Positions 7,428-15,508 are shown, numbered from the stretch's first letter. The stretch: DNA of 25,273 nt from Acidimicrobiia bacterium (GCA_022865365.1 JALHSW010000461.1:1-25273), one strand, 5' to 3'. The notes: generated by a model from the sequence alone, not told the origin. A program made the numbers and translations.

Positions 7428-9017
7428 GTGCTCCAAGCCCGCTCGCTCTCGGTGGAAGTCGGTGGCCGCCGCACCCTGGCGGATGCCTCCTTCTCCCTGC
7501 GCGCCGGTGACACCGTCGGCCTCGTGGGCCGCAACGGGGTCGGCAAGACCAGCCTGCTGAAGGTTTTCGCCGGCGAGGCGCCGGCCGCGGGCGGCGTGGT
7601 GCTGCGCTCAGACGCCGTCGGGTACCTCACCCAGGATCCGAAGCCACGGGGCAAGGGCGCCGCGACGACGAGCCTCACCCACGTGCTCTCCGGCCGGGGT
7701 CTCGACACGGCAGCGCACCGCCTCGAGGTGCTGCGCAGCCGGGTCGACACCGACCCCACCGACGCCAACGTCGCGAAGTACGCGCGCGCCGAGGAGCAGT
7801 TCCTCTTCGACGGCGGCTACACCGGCGAGTCCGAAGCGCGTCGCATCGCGCACGGCCTCGGACTCCCCGACGACCGCCTCGACCTGCCCATCACCGCGCT
7901 CTCGGGTGGTGAGCGGCGCCGCGTCGAGCTCGCCCGCATCCTGTTCGCAGGGAGCGAGCTGCTGCTGCTCGACGAACCGACGAACCACCTCGACACCGAC
8001 GCCAAGCAGTGGCTGCTCAAGTTCCTGCGCTCGTACCGCGGGGCGCTGCTCGTGGTGAGCCACGACCTGCAGCTGCTCGACAAGGGCATCACGCGCGTCC
8101 TGCACCTCGGCGACGGCGAGCTCACGGAGTACCGCGGCACCTACACGCAGTACCTCGTGTCGCGCGCCGCCGACGAGGAACGGCTCCGACGCGTCGTCAC
8201 CCAGCAGCAGTCCGAGATCAAGCGCCTCAAGGGGCTCGCCGACACGATGCGCGGCCAGACCGAGAAGCGGGCCAAGACGGCCAAGGCCCTCGACACGCGG
8301 GTCGCGCGGATGCGGCGCGACGCACTCGAGGGGCCCAAGCGCGAGTCGGGGATCGCCATACGCTTCCCCGAGCCACCGCGCCCCGGCGCGACGGTGCTCC
8401 GGGTCGAAGGGCTCAAGAAGGGCTACGGCGGGCCACCAGTGTTCGCCGACGTCACCTTCGAGGTGGGCCGCGGCGAGCGGCTCCTCGTGATGGGCCTCAA
8501 CGGTGCCGGCAAGACCAGCCTCATGCGCATCCTCGCGGCGCGCACGGAAGCCGACTCCGGCAGCATCGAGATCGGCCACAAGGTCTCGGTGGGCTACTAC
8601 GCCCAGGAGCACGAGGGGATCGTCCCGGGGCGCAGCGTGCTGTCGCACCTCGCCGACCAGGCGTCGCTCCCCAGCCAGGAGCAACGCAACCTGCTCGGCA
8701 CCTTCGGGCTGCGAGGCGAGATCGCACACCAGGACGCAGGCACCCTCTCGGGTGGGGAGAAGACCAAGCTCGCCCTCGCGCAGCTCGTCGCCGGGCGACA
8801 CAACACGCTGCTGCTCGACGAGCCGACGAACAACCTGGACCCTCCGTCGCGCGACGCGATCGGCGACGCGCTGAGCCGCTGGCCCGGCGCCATCGTGCTC
8901 GTCAGCCACGACGCCGACTTCGTCGCCCGTCTCGCCCCCGACCGTGTGCTGCTCATGCCCGAAGGCGACCTCGACTACTGGTCCGACGACCTGCTCGACC
9001 TCGTCGAGCTCGCGTGA
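7428..9017 (+). CDS. ABC-F family ATPase (ribosome-associated type)
   Basis: 529 residues with two ABC ATPase cassettes and no membrane domain, the hallmark of ABC-F proteins. These act on the ribosome in translation control or antibiotic resistance rather than in transport. Cassette 1: P-loop GRNGVGKTS near residue 35, signature LSGGERRRVE, Walker B LLLLDEPTNHLD. Cassette 2: P-loop GLNGAGKTS near residue 362, signature LSGGEKTKLALA, Walker B LLLDEPTNNLD. A charged helical linker (VVTQQQSEIKRLKGL onwards) joins them, as expected for the P-site tRNA-interaction motif. The GTG start places the first beta strand (LQARSLSVEVGG) correctly. The exact subfamily (Uup, EttA or resistance type) cannot be decided by eye. 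It converges with imuB, with 22 bp between the stops. Confidence 0.93.
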   Translation: MLQARSLSVEVGGRRTLADASFSLRAGDTVGLVGRNGVGKTSLLKVFAGEAPAAGGVVLRSDAVGYLTQDPKPRGKGAATTSLTHVLSGRGLDTAAHRLEVLRSRVDTDPTDANVAKYARAEEQFLFDGGYTGESEARRIAHGLGLPDDRLDLPITALSGGERRRVELARILFAGSELLLLDEPTNHLDTDAKQWLLKFLRSYRGALLVVSHDLQLLDKGITRVLHLGDGELTEYRGTYTQYLVSRAADEERLRRVVTQQQSEIKRLKGLADTMRGQTEKRAKTAKALDTRVARMRRDALEGPKRESGIAIRFPEPPRPGATVLRVEGLKKGYGGPPVFADVTFEVGRGERLLVMGLNGAGKTSLMRILAARTEADSGSIEIGHKVSVGYYAQEHEGIVPGRSVLSHLADQASLPSQEQRNLLGTFGLRGEIAHQDAGTLSGGEKTKLALAQLVAGRHNTLLLDEPTNNLDPPSRDAIGDALSRWPGAIVLVSHDADFVARLAPDRVLLMPEGDLDYWSDDLLDLVELA

Positions 9018-9039
9018 CCCGGGTGACAGTGCCGGCGCC

Positions 9040-10749
9040 TCAGTCGTAGACCGCCTCCACCGCGGCGTGTCCACCCTCCACCGCGACCAGGCACGCGACC
9101 TGCTCCTCGCGCTCGCACGTCACCACGACCTGCCACAGCACCCGGCGACGCCGCGTGATCCGATCCCACCAACGCAGGTCATGCGCCCACGGGCCGGCCC
9201 AGGCCACGACCGCGCCGGAGCCGCCGGGCAGCGCGTCGCTCCGTAGGTGAGCGGGTGCGGTGGGCGCCTCCCCTCGCCCCGAGACCCGCACCGGATCGCC
9301 ACTCGCATCGAGCAGCTCTGCGGGAACGGGGACCTCGTACACCCGTGCCGGTGCCGGGCCCGGCCCCGCACCCGGCCACGGTGCCGCATCGGCCGCCACC
9401 GGCTCGTCGCGCGGCTCACCCCAGGGGACCCACCGGACGCGCTCGGCCGGCGCCCGCCCCCCGTCGATCACCGCGGTCACGACCGCGTCGTGGCCGAGCA
9501 TCCCCTGCAGACGGGCCAGCACCCGCTCGGCCCGGTCGACCGCGGCCGCATCGCCGCCCCAGAGGCCGAGCTGGCGACCCGTCGCCGGCACCACCCGGTC
9601 GGGTGCGAGCCGGAGCAGCGTCAAGCCCGCGGTGACCGGATCGGCATCGCTCGCTCCGCCCTCACGGTCGCACTCGCTCGGCGACCGGGATAGCCAGCCG
9701 CCATCCGGGCCGCTCGTCGCTCTGCTCGTCAACCAGGCGTCGAGCTGCCATCGCACCCGGGTGGCGAGCGCGGCCGCGGTGAGCCCGCCTTCGTGACGCC
9801 AGCAGCGGCTGTGGCGTTCACCGTGCTCGGTCTCGGCCTCTACCACCACCTGGGAACAGCTGAGCCCGAGCGCGGCGAGCCGGTCGAGCAGGCGATCCGC
9901 GAGCTCCTTGGCCACGAAGGCGACCTCGTCGACGCGCGTCGCGGGCGGATCGAGCTCGCAGGTCTCCACGAGATCGGGAGGCGGAGGGGTGGGCGCCGCC
10001 GTGAGCTCGTCGAGGCCCGCCGCGACGCGATGCGCGCGGGCACCGTCGGTCCCGAACCGGGCAAGCACGGACGGAGCAGGGAGCGCGGCGAAGTCGCCGA
10101 GCGTCCGGAGGCCGAGCCGCACGAGCAGGCTCGTGAGCGCGTCCCCTGCGCTGTCCCCCATGAGGCCACGCAGGACCACGACCGGCCACGGCGCGAGGAA
10201 CAACGGGGACTTCCCCGGCGCGACCACGTTTGACGCACCTGGCTTCGACGCACCTGGCCCCGATGCACCCGGCTCGGCCCGTCGGGTCGCGAGGCGCGCC
10301 GCGAACACGCCGTCGGCGATGCCGACTCTGACGTCGGACACGCCCAGTGCCGCGATCGTCTCCAGCACGCGCGCCGCGAGCGCGTCGTCGCCACCGAAGT
10401 AGCGCGACGGCCCACGGGTCGGGAACGTGAGCACACCGGGCCGTTCGAGCACCACCGCGGGCGTGATCGGCTCCGTCGCGCGCGCCACGGACTCGAACGC
10501 GCACGCCTCGGCCGCCGGGTCACGCTCGACGAGCACGAGCTCGGCACAGCGCGCCTCGGCCTCGCGACGACGAAGGCCGGTCGTCACACCGGCTGCTCGC
10601 GCTTGGGCCGACGCGGCGAACACCACCAGCCCACGGGGGCCACGCTCCACGATCGCGACCGGCATGTCGGCGAGCGAGGCATCCTCCTGGCGTGCGGTCG
10701 CCACCGCCCACGCCGGGCACCACAGGGCGAGCGTGCGCTCGGGACCCAT
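9040..10749 (-). CDS. imuB: ImuB, catalytically inactive Y-family polymerase-like mutasome hub
   Basis: 569 residues from ATG 10749. ImuB recruits DnaE2 and ImuA' to the beta clamp during SOS mutagenesis. The N-terminus RTLALWCPAWAVATAR replaces the metal-binding acidic motif of true Y-family polymerases, and the second motif reads TFPTRGPSRYFGG without the Asp-Glu pair. It should therefore be inactive as a polymerase. A clamp-binding motif QLGLWG lies at residues 393-398, as in mycobacterial ImuB. The C-terminal third is the typical ImuB tail. A TTG at 10785 overlaps the imuA' stop (TTGA) and would add 12 residues, giving tight coupling. I prefer the ATG because the family normally starts just before RTLALW, but the TTG is a real alternative. 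A PGAS repeat sits near residues 158-172. Confidence 0.93.
   Translation of the reverse strand: MGPERTLALWCPAWAVATARQEDASLADMPVAIVERGPRGLVVFAASAQARAAGVTTGLRRREAEARCAELVLVERDPAAEACAFESVARATEPITPAVVLERPGVLTFPTRGPSRYFGGDDALAARVLETIAALGVSDVRVGIADGVFAARLATRRAEPGASGPGASKPGASNVVAPGKSPLFLAPWPVVVLRGLMGDSAGDALTSLLVRLGLRTLGDFAALPAPSVLARFGTDGARAHRVAAGLDELTAAPTPPPPDLVETCELDPPATRVDEVAFVAKELADRLLDRLAALGLSCSQVVVEAETEHGERHSRCWRHEGGLTAAALATRVRWQLDAWLTSRATSGPDGGWLSRSPSECDREGGASDADPVTAGLTLLRLAPDRVVPATGRQLGLWGGDAAAVDRAERVLARLQGMLGHDAVVTAVIDGGRAPAERVRWVPWGEPRDEPVAADAAPWPGAGPGPAPARVYEVPVPAELLDASGDPVRVSGRGEAPTAPAHLRSDALPGGSGAVVAWAGPWAHDLRWWDRITRRRRVLWQVVVTCEREEQVACLVAVEGGHAAVEAVYD
10232..10276 (-). repeat. Three tandem 15-bp units inside imuB
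   Basis: Three adjacent, slightly diverged 15-bp copies (10232-10246, 10247-10261, 10262-10276) encode repeated PGAS in the protein (EPGASGPGASKPGASN). They lie in a loop after the fingers/palm-like region, just before the conserved FLAPWPV segment. Copy changes would preserve the frame. Confidence 0.8.
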
Positions 10750-10781
10750 GGCTCGTTCAACCGGTCCGCTCAACTGCCCGC

Positions 10782-11468
10782 TCAACCGGCCCGGGCGAGC
10801 CCACCCCGTCGGACTCGTGCCGCGGCACCTCGGCCTTCGACGCGCAGCTGCAGTGCGCGCGACGCGAGCAGGCCGGCGCCCGGCTCGAGCCCCGACCAGG
10901 GACCCCCTTCGGCCACCAGGTGCAGGGCGGCGTCACCCGGCCATCGCGCCGCGGCAGTCGGGAGCACGACCAGCACCGCACCGCGCTCGCGAGCCCGCGC
11001 GGCAAGTCGCCGGGCGTCGCCGACACGCGCGTGCCGGGGAAGCTCGGCCAGCACCAACCCCACGCCGTCGAGGAGCGCGGCCACCACCGTTGCCCAGCGC
11101 TCGATCGCATCCGACCCGAGTCGCACCACGGGGAACCGCTCGAGGGCGACCCCGGCCGCGGCCGCGGCTTCCGCACCGAGGGTGCCGGCGAGGTCGACCG
11201 CGCCCACCCACTCCCCCGCCTGCGTGGCTGCGGCGGCGAGCGCGAACGCCAACGAGGTTGCGCCGGCGCCGGGAGCACCGTCGACGCGCACCACCGTGCC
11301 CCGGGTCAGGGCAGCACCCGGCAGCAGCTCCCCCAGGGGGCCCGCCACCGGCAGGCTCCGCTCACGGGCCAGGGTGACGGGCCGAGTCCGGTTCGCGACG
11401 GCCGCCAGCCGGGCACGCGCCGCGTCGTCCCGGCGGGGAAGGTGTCGGGAGGGAGGTGCTGACGCCAT
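10782..11468 (-). CDS. imuA': ImuA' , RecA-like mutasome accessory protein
   Basis: 228 residues from ATG 11468. It is the accessory partner of ImuB and DnaE2 in actinobacterial SOS mutagenesis, distantly RecA-like. The region LLPGAALTRGTVVRVDGAPGAGATSLAFAL matches the RecA P-loop region, but the Walker A lysine is replaced: GAPGAGAT at residues 64-71 has Ala at position 70. A Walker-B-like strand VGLVLAELPR follows. The ATG at 11468 is preferred over a longer frame from 11507. The longer frame would translate through the LexA box, and a GGGAGGG run (11471-11477) sits just before the ATG. The gene is first in an imuA'-imuB operon; its stop lies 32 bp before the imuB ATG and overlaps an imuB TTG. 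Confidence 0.9.
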   Translation of the reverse strand: MASAPPSRHLPRRDDAARARLAAVANRTRPVTLARERSLPVAGPLGELLPGAALTRGTVVRVDGAPGAGATSLAFALAAAATQAGEWVGAVDLAGTLGAEAAAAAGVALERFPVVRLGSDAIERWATVVAALLDGVGLVLAELPRHARVGDARRLAARARERGAVLVVLPTAAARWPGDAALHLVAEGGPWSGLEPGAGLLASRALQLRVEGRGAAARVRRGGLARAG

Positions 11469-11484
11469 GACCCTCCCGTTGTAT

Positions 11485-11498
11485 CGAACATGTGTTCG
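11485..11498. promoter_or_regulatory. LexA (SOS) box of imuA'-imuB
   Basis: CGAACATGTGTTCG is a perfect CGAAC-N4-GTTCG LexA operator, 16 bp upstream of the imuA' ATG. It also lies in the divergent promoter region of the transporter gene, whose earliest possible GTG start (11492) is within the box. Confidence 0.9.
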
Positions 11499-14083
11499 CC
11501 CCGTCAAGCGGCCCGAGACTCCGGGACGTTCGGCCCTTCTCCCACGCCAACGCGCGCGGGAGGCTGACGAGCATCAGCACACACGCACCTCCTCGCGCCC
11601 GGTCCCGAGCCGGCTCACGGTGGCGCCGCACCGCGGCGGCCGATGCGTGCGCGCGGCTCGTGGAGCGCCACGCAGCCTGGGTGCTCGTCGGGGCTCTGGT
11701 CGTCACCGCGGCCCTCGCGCCCGGCCTCGGGAGACTGCACTTCTCGTCGAGCACCGACACGATCATCCCGTCGACCTCGCCCGTGTACCGCGACAACGTG
11801 AACTACCAGCGAGCGTTCGGCGGCGACCCCATGCTCGTGCTCTTCACCGGCGACGTGCGGCGCCTGTCCACGCCGCAGAACCGCCGCGAGCTGACCCGCC
11901 TCGAGCGTGCCCTCGTGCGCGACGGGCGATACCACGCCCTGATCAGCCCGCTCACCGTTCTCCGCAACGCCGCCGCCGAGCTCCCCATCGCCCCCCAGCT
12001 CCAGCTCGGCGCGCTCGCCCGCGACCAGGACGCCGCGGCCGCGAAGGCACGCGCCCGCGCCGCCGCGCGTGGCGCGACCGCGGCCGAACAGGACGCGGCG
12101 GACGCCGCGGCCCGCGCGCGCCTCGCGGCCGCCTTCACGCGGCGAACCGCCGCGGACGCGGCGCGTCTCGCGGCCGTCGGCGAGCAGTCCCTCGCGAACC
12201 CCGCCTTCGTCGACTTCCTCGCCTTCGACGAGCGTGGCCGCGTCCGGCCGAGCCTCGCCAACATCTTCCCCGACCGCCACCACGCGCTGTTCGTGGCGCG
12301 ACTCGCGGGCAACCTCTCGATCGACCAGACGGCCGACGCCGCCCAGCGCGTCGCCGATCTCGCGAACGCTCGCCGATTCCAGAACGTCCGTGCCCTGACC
12401 ACCGGGTCGGTGCTCCTGGTGAAGGAGATCAACGACGGCATCCAGGGAGACATGGGCCGCATGGGCGCACTCGCGCTGGCCCTCATGGCCGCTGTCCTCA
12501 TCCTCGTCCTGCGATTTCGTCACCGACTCCTCGCGTTGCCGGTCACGCTCGTCGGCATTGCGTGGGCGTTCGGGATCCTCGGCTATCTGGGCGTCCCCCT
12601 CACGATGGTCACGATCTCGGGCCTCCCGATCCTCATCGGACTCGGCGTCGACTTCGCCGTGCAGGTGCACGCGCGCTACGAAGAGGAAGCCGCGGTCGGT
12701 GACCAACGGGCCGCCTCACTTGCCTGGGTGCTCGACACCATCGGTCGCGCGCTGAGCGTGGCGCTGGGCGCCGCGCTCGCGGGGTTCCTTGCACTGCGGA
12801 TCTCGGAGGTGCCGATGGTCCGCGACTTCGGCGTGATGCTCGGCGTCGGCGCCATCACGCTCTTCACCGTCTCCCTGACCATCGTCCCTGCCGCACTCGT
12901 GGCATTGGAGCACCGCCCGTCATGCCGCCCGGCACGGCCGATCGTGGCGGCCGGCGCCGTCGAGCGTGCGGTGCGCGGCCTCACCGGCGCGCTCACCCAC
13001 GCCACCGCTCTCTCGATCGTGGCTATCGTCATGCTCCTGACCGTCGGGGGTGCGTTCGCGCTCGACCGCACCAAGGTCGTCTCCGACCCCGAGCGTTTCG
13101 TGCCCCAGGATTCCCCGGTCCTGGCCGACCTCCGCCGCATCCGCACGGTCGCGCAGTCCTCGGGCGACCTGGGCCTCATGGTGGAGAGCGACAACGTGCT
13201 CCGTGCCGACGTGCTCGCCTGGATCGACCGGTTCGAGACCACCGAGCTGCGCCGTCACCCCGGCGAGCTGTTCCGCTCCAACAGCGTCGCGTCGGCGACC
13301 CGCGCTGCGACCGGTTCGACCCCGACGCCCGACGACGTGCGCGCGGTCTTCGCGGTCGCGCCGGGCGCGATCCGAAGGACGCTGCTGAGCACAGACGGAC
13401 GCCGTGCAAACGTGATCTTCGCGATCGGCGATGTGCCGCTCGAGCGGCGCAAGGCCCTCACGAACGAGATGCTCGGCGATCTGCACGGCGCGCTCCGTCC
13501 GCCCGCTGGGCTGCGCGTGACACCGTCGGGGCTCGCCGTCGTCGGCATCGCAACGCTCGATGCCCTGAGCGCGAACCGCTGGGAGATGGCCATCGCCGCA
13601 GTGCTCTCGGTCCTCGTCTGGCTCCTCCTCGCCTTCCGCCGGCCGATCGCCGGGCTGCTCGCAATCGCTCCCGTGCTGGCCGCGCTCGGTGGGGCCTGGA
13701 TCGCCATCTACCTGCTGGGCGTGCAGGTGAACTCGCTGAGTGCGCTCTCGAGCCCACTCGTCGTCGCCGTGTGCACCGAGTTCGGTGTGCTCGTCGTGAC
13801 CCGCTACCGGGAGGAGCGCAGCAACGGCGCCACGCCTGACGCCGCGATGACGACCGCGGCGACGCGCATCGGTCGGGCGTTCGTTGCTTCGGGGCTCGCG
13901 ACCGCCGGCGGGTTCGGGGTGCTGGCCCTCTCGGGCTTCCCGCTGCTCTCGAGCTTCGGTGTGGTCATCGCGCTCAACGTCCTCGTGGCGGTCGTCGCCT
14001 CTCTGATGATCCTGCCTCCCCTACTGCTGCGCTTCGACCCCGTCCCACGCTCGTGGCGGGCCAACCATGGAGGTGTGAGATGA
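11492..14083 (+). CDS. HAE3-type RND/MMPL family transporter
   Basis: Up to 863 residues. It is a proton-driven inner-membrane exporter of the RND superfamily; the substrate (lipid, hopanoid-like or hydrophobic compound) is unknown. It has the two-fold repeat. One membrane helix near residues 64-84 is followed by an extracytoplasmic domain and a helix bundle with GLGVDFAVQVHARYEEE (D387). A second helix (IVAIVMLLTVGGAFAL), a second outer domain and a second bundle with VVAVCTEFGVLVVTRYREER (E763) follow. The total is about 12 helices. An Ala-rich helical stretch at about 173-232 enlarges the first outer domain. The start is uncertain: no ATG occurs early, GTG 11492 lies inside the LexA box, and GTG 11660 would begin right before helix 1. 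The stop overlaps the ATG of the stress protein gene. Confidence 0.85.
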   Translation: MFAPSSGPRLRDVRPFSHANARGRLTSISTHAPPRARSRAGSRWRRTAAADACARLVERHAAWVLVGALVVTAALAPGLGRLHFSSSTDTIIPSTSPVYRDNVNYQRAFGGDPMLVLFTGDVRRLSTPQNRRELTRLERALVRDGRYHALISPLTVLRNAAAELPIAPQLQLGALARDQDAAAAKARARAAARGATAAEQDAADAAARARLAAAFTRRTAADAARLAAVGEQSLANPAFVDFLAFDERGRVRPSLANIFPDRHHALFVARLAGNLSIDQTADAAQRVADLANARRFQNVRALTTGSVLLVKEINDGIQGDMGRMGALALALMAAVLILVLRFRHRLLALPVTLVGIAWAFGILGYLGVPLTMVTISGLPILIGLGVDFAVQVHARYEEEAAVGDQRAASLAWVLDTIGRALSVALGAALAGFLALRISEVPMVRDFGVMLGVGAITLFTVSLTIVPAALVALEHRPSCRPARPIVAAGAVERAVRGLTGALTHATALSIVAIVMLLTVGGAFALDRTKVVSDPERFVPQDSPVLADLRRIRTVAQSSGDLGLMVESDNVLRADVLAWIDRFETTELRRHPGELFRSNSVASATRAATGSTPTPDDVRAVFAVAPGAIRRTLLSTDGRRANVIFAIGDVPLERRKALTNEMLGDLHGALRPPAGLRVTPSGLAVVGIATLDALSANRWEMAIAAVLSVLVWLLLAFRRPIAGLLAIAPVLAALGGAWIAIYLLGVQVNSLSALSSPLVVAVCTEFGVLVVTRYREERSNGATPDAAMTTAATRIGRAFVASGLATAGGFGVLALSGFPLLSSFGVVIALNVLVAVVASLMILPPLLLRFDPVPRSWRANHGGVR

Positions 14084-14499
14084 CGGTGATCGTGGTCGGC
14101 ATCGACGGCTCGCAGGCGTCCCGCGACGCGTTGCGCTGGGCCCACGAGGAGGCCAGGTTGCGCAACGCCGCACTGCGTGTGGTGCACGTCTGGGTCTATC
14201 CCTACCTCGGGCCCCGGACCGGAGTGAGCGAGCCGCGTGAGCTCATGGAAGGCGACGCGACGAAGCTGCTCGTCGGCGAGCTCGAGCGGTTCCGCGCCGA
14301 GGTTCCCGACGGCGGAGTGCCGGTCGAGACCCGGCTGCTCGAGGGCAGCGCGGCCGACGGGCTGGTCGCGGAGTCGCGTGACGCCGACCTCGTCGTGGTC
14401 GGGACCCGGGGGCGGGGCGGGTTCTCCTCACTGCTGCTCGGCTCCGTGAGCGCCGAGGTCGCCCACCACGCGCGCTGCCCCGTCGTGCTCGTCCGCTGA
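14080..14499 (+). CDS. Universal stress protein, ATP-binding UspA type
   Basis: 139 residues, one Usp domain. The N-terminus VIVVGIDGSQASRDALRWA is the standard first strand and nucleotide-contacting Asp. The C-terminal motif GTRGRGGFSSLLLGSVS matches G-2x-G-9x-G-S/T, so it should bind ATP. The ATG at 14080 overlaps the transporter stop (ATGA) and has GGAGG 6 nt upstream, so translation is coupled to the transporter. The longer frame from 14053 lies within the transporter gene and is not used. The pairing suggests the Usp senses or tunes the transporter under stress; that is inference. Confidence 0.93.
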   Translation: MTVIVVGIDGSQASRDALRWAHEEARLRNAALRVVHVWVYPYLGPRTGVSEPRELMEGDATKLLVGELERFRAEVPDGGVPVETRLLEGSAADGLVAESRDADLVVVGTRGRGGFSSLLLGSVSAEVAHHARCPVVLVR

Positions 14500-14521
14500 G
14501 CCACCGCTCTGTCGGGAACGT

Positions 14522-14887
14522 CTACGCGGATGGCTCGGGGCGGGGCAGCGGCTCGACGCCGATCGCGCGCAGCGAGTCATCGGACCATCCCGCGTCGTCG
14601 CCGTAGAAGCCGAAGAGGTTGTGGATCGCTTCCTCGACCTTGGCCTCGAGCTCGGACCAACGGTCCTCGGGCGCGTCGACGATCACGTCACTCGAGTACA
14701 CGGTGACGCCGGTGGCCCCGAGATCGAAGAGGCGCCGCGCCAGCACGTCGGGTGGCCGGTTGCCGGTGGTGTCGCCGACCGAGCCGTACGACTCGATGGC
14801 CATACCGGTGATCGACCGGTTGCAGGAGAAGAAGCGGACCGTGGGCGATGCGCCGGGGCGCGCGGTGACCGTGATGTCCTGACCCAT
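14522..14887 (-). CDS. Small conserved protein, possibly NifU/Nfu N-terminal-like
   Basis: 121 residues, soluble, acidic C-terminus. The order of a strand (SPTVRFFSC), a polar stretch with RPPDVLARRLFDLGATGVTVYSSDVIVDAP, then W..LE.KVEEAIHNLF resembles the N-terminal domain of Nfu iron-sulfur scaffold proteins, which bears no cysteine cluster. The resemblance is by eye only, so function is open. The ATG start has no ribosome site but has TAGGCT 8 nt upstream, suggesting leaderless transcription. The stop faces the Usp stop across 22 bp. The upstream neighbour ends in the 7-bp repeat array. Confidence 0.75.
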   Translation of the reverse strand: MGQDITVTARPGASPTVRFFSCNRSITGMAIESYGSVGDTTGNRPPDVLARRLFDLGATGVTVYSSDVIVDAPEDRWSELEAKVEEAIHNLFGFYGDDAGWSDDSLRAIGVEPLPRPEPSA

Positions 14888-14895
14888 GATCGACG

Positions 14896-14901
14896 AGCCT
14901 A
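14896..14901 (-). promoter_or_regulatory. Candidate -10 of the gene ending at 14522 (leaderless)
   Basis: TAGGCT on the minus strand lies 8 nt before the ATG at 14887. It sits just downstream of the 7-bp repeat array, so array length would change the distance to any upstream element. Confidence 0.4.
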
Positions 14902-14907
14902 TTCGTT

Positions 14908-14949
14908 CAGTCCTCAGTCCTCAGTCCTCAGTCCTCAGTCCTCAGTCCT
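14908..14949. repeat. Six perfect tandem copies of a 7-bp unit (CAGTCCT)
   Basis: Six uninterrupted heptamers fill 14908-14949, with one extra C after them. The array contains the stop codon of the TIGR03086-like gene (TGA at 14942-14944) and extends toward the promoter of the next gene. On the minus strand each unit contains TGA, and since 7 is not a multiple of 3 all three frames are closed within three units. Confidence 0.95.
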
Positions 14950-15508
14950 CGCGACCGAGCATCGCGAGGAGCGTCGCCTGGCGGTCGGCCCCCGCGGGCA
15001 CCGGGATCTCGGCGAACATGCCACTGCCGACGAGCATCTCCTGCTGCGGCTCGATGACCTCGAAGCACGCCTCGACCAGATCCTCGGGGAGGTTCGTGTC
15101 CTGACCCGTCGGCTTCGCGACGTCCCACCCGTGGATGAGCACGTCCATGAAGCGGTGTCCGCAGTACACCGACCCGGGCACCGGCCCGTACGACACGGCG
15201 ACCGGGGTGTCCATCGCACCCGGTGCCCGGAACGCAGCCGCGGCTCCCGCGGCGGACGCGTCGTACACCGCGGTCGGGTCGCTGCCGAGCAGGTCTCCGT
15301 CGAGGGCGTCGCCGACCTCCTCGATCGTCTTTCCTCCGACCAGCTCGGGCACCCAGAGGTTGCCGCCCACGATGTGGTTGACCAACGTGTGGATGTCCCA
15401 GCCCTCGCAGGTCGAGTCGAGCGCCCACTGGTCGTCGCCGACGCCGGCGACGTACCTGCGGGTGTGCTCGAGGGCCCGGGAATGCACCTCGGGAAGGTCG
15501 ACGGCCAT
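14942..15508 (-). CDS. TIGR03086-like / MDMPI-DinB-fold metal-binding protein
   Basis: 188 residues. The N-terminal half has the maleylpyruvate-isomerase/DinB-like helical bundle pattern (VGDDQWALDSTCEGWDIHTLVNHIVGGNLW), in which a conserved His in NHIVGG is a likely metal ligand. The C-terminal half carries HRFMDVLIHGWDVAKPTGQD, the second His region of the TIGR03086 group. Such proteins may be mycothiol- or bacillithiol-dependent, but the substrate is unknown here. GGAGGAG lies 7 nt before the ATG. The C-terminal codons GAG GAC TGA run into the heptamer array. Confidence 0.88.
   Translation of the reverse strand: MAVDLPEVHSRALEHTRRYVAGVGDDQWALDSTCEGWDIHTLVNHIVGGNLWVPELVGGKTIEEVGDALDGDLLGSDPTAVYDASAAGAAAAFRAPGAMDTPVAVSYGPVPGSVYCGHRFMDVLIHGWDVAKPTGQDTNLPEDLVEACFEVIEPQQEMLVGSGMFAEIPVPAGADRQATLLAMLGRED

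Noticed and set aside
7428..9017. A drug-exporting ABC transporter
   Set aside because: There is no membrane domain in the protein or in a neighbouring gene. The tandem cassette with a charged linker is ABC-F.
10603..12702. A 699-codon plus-strand frame over imuB, imuA' and the transporter
   Set aside because: It crosses three well-supported genes and has Arg/Pro/Ala-rich nonsense composition.
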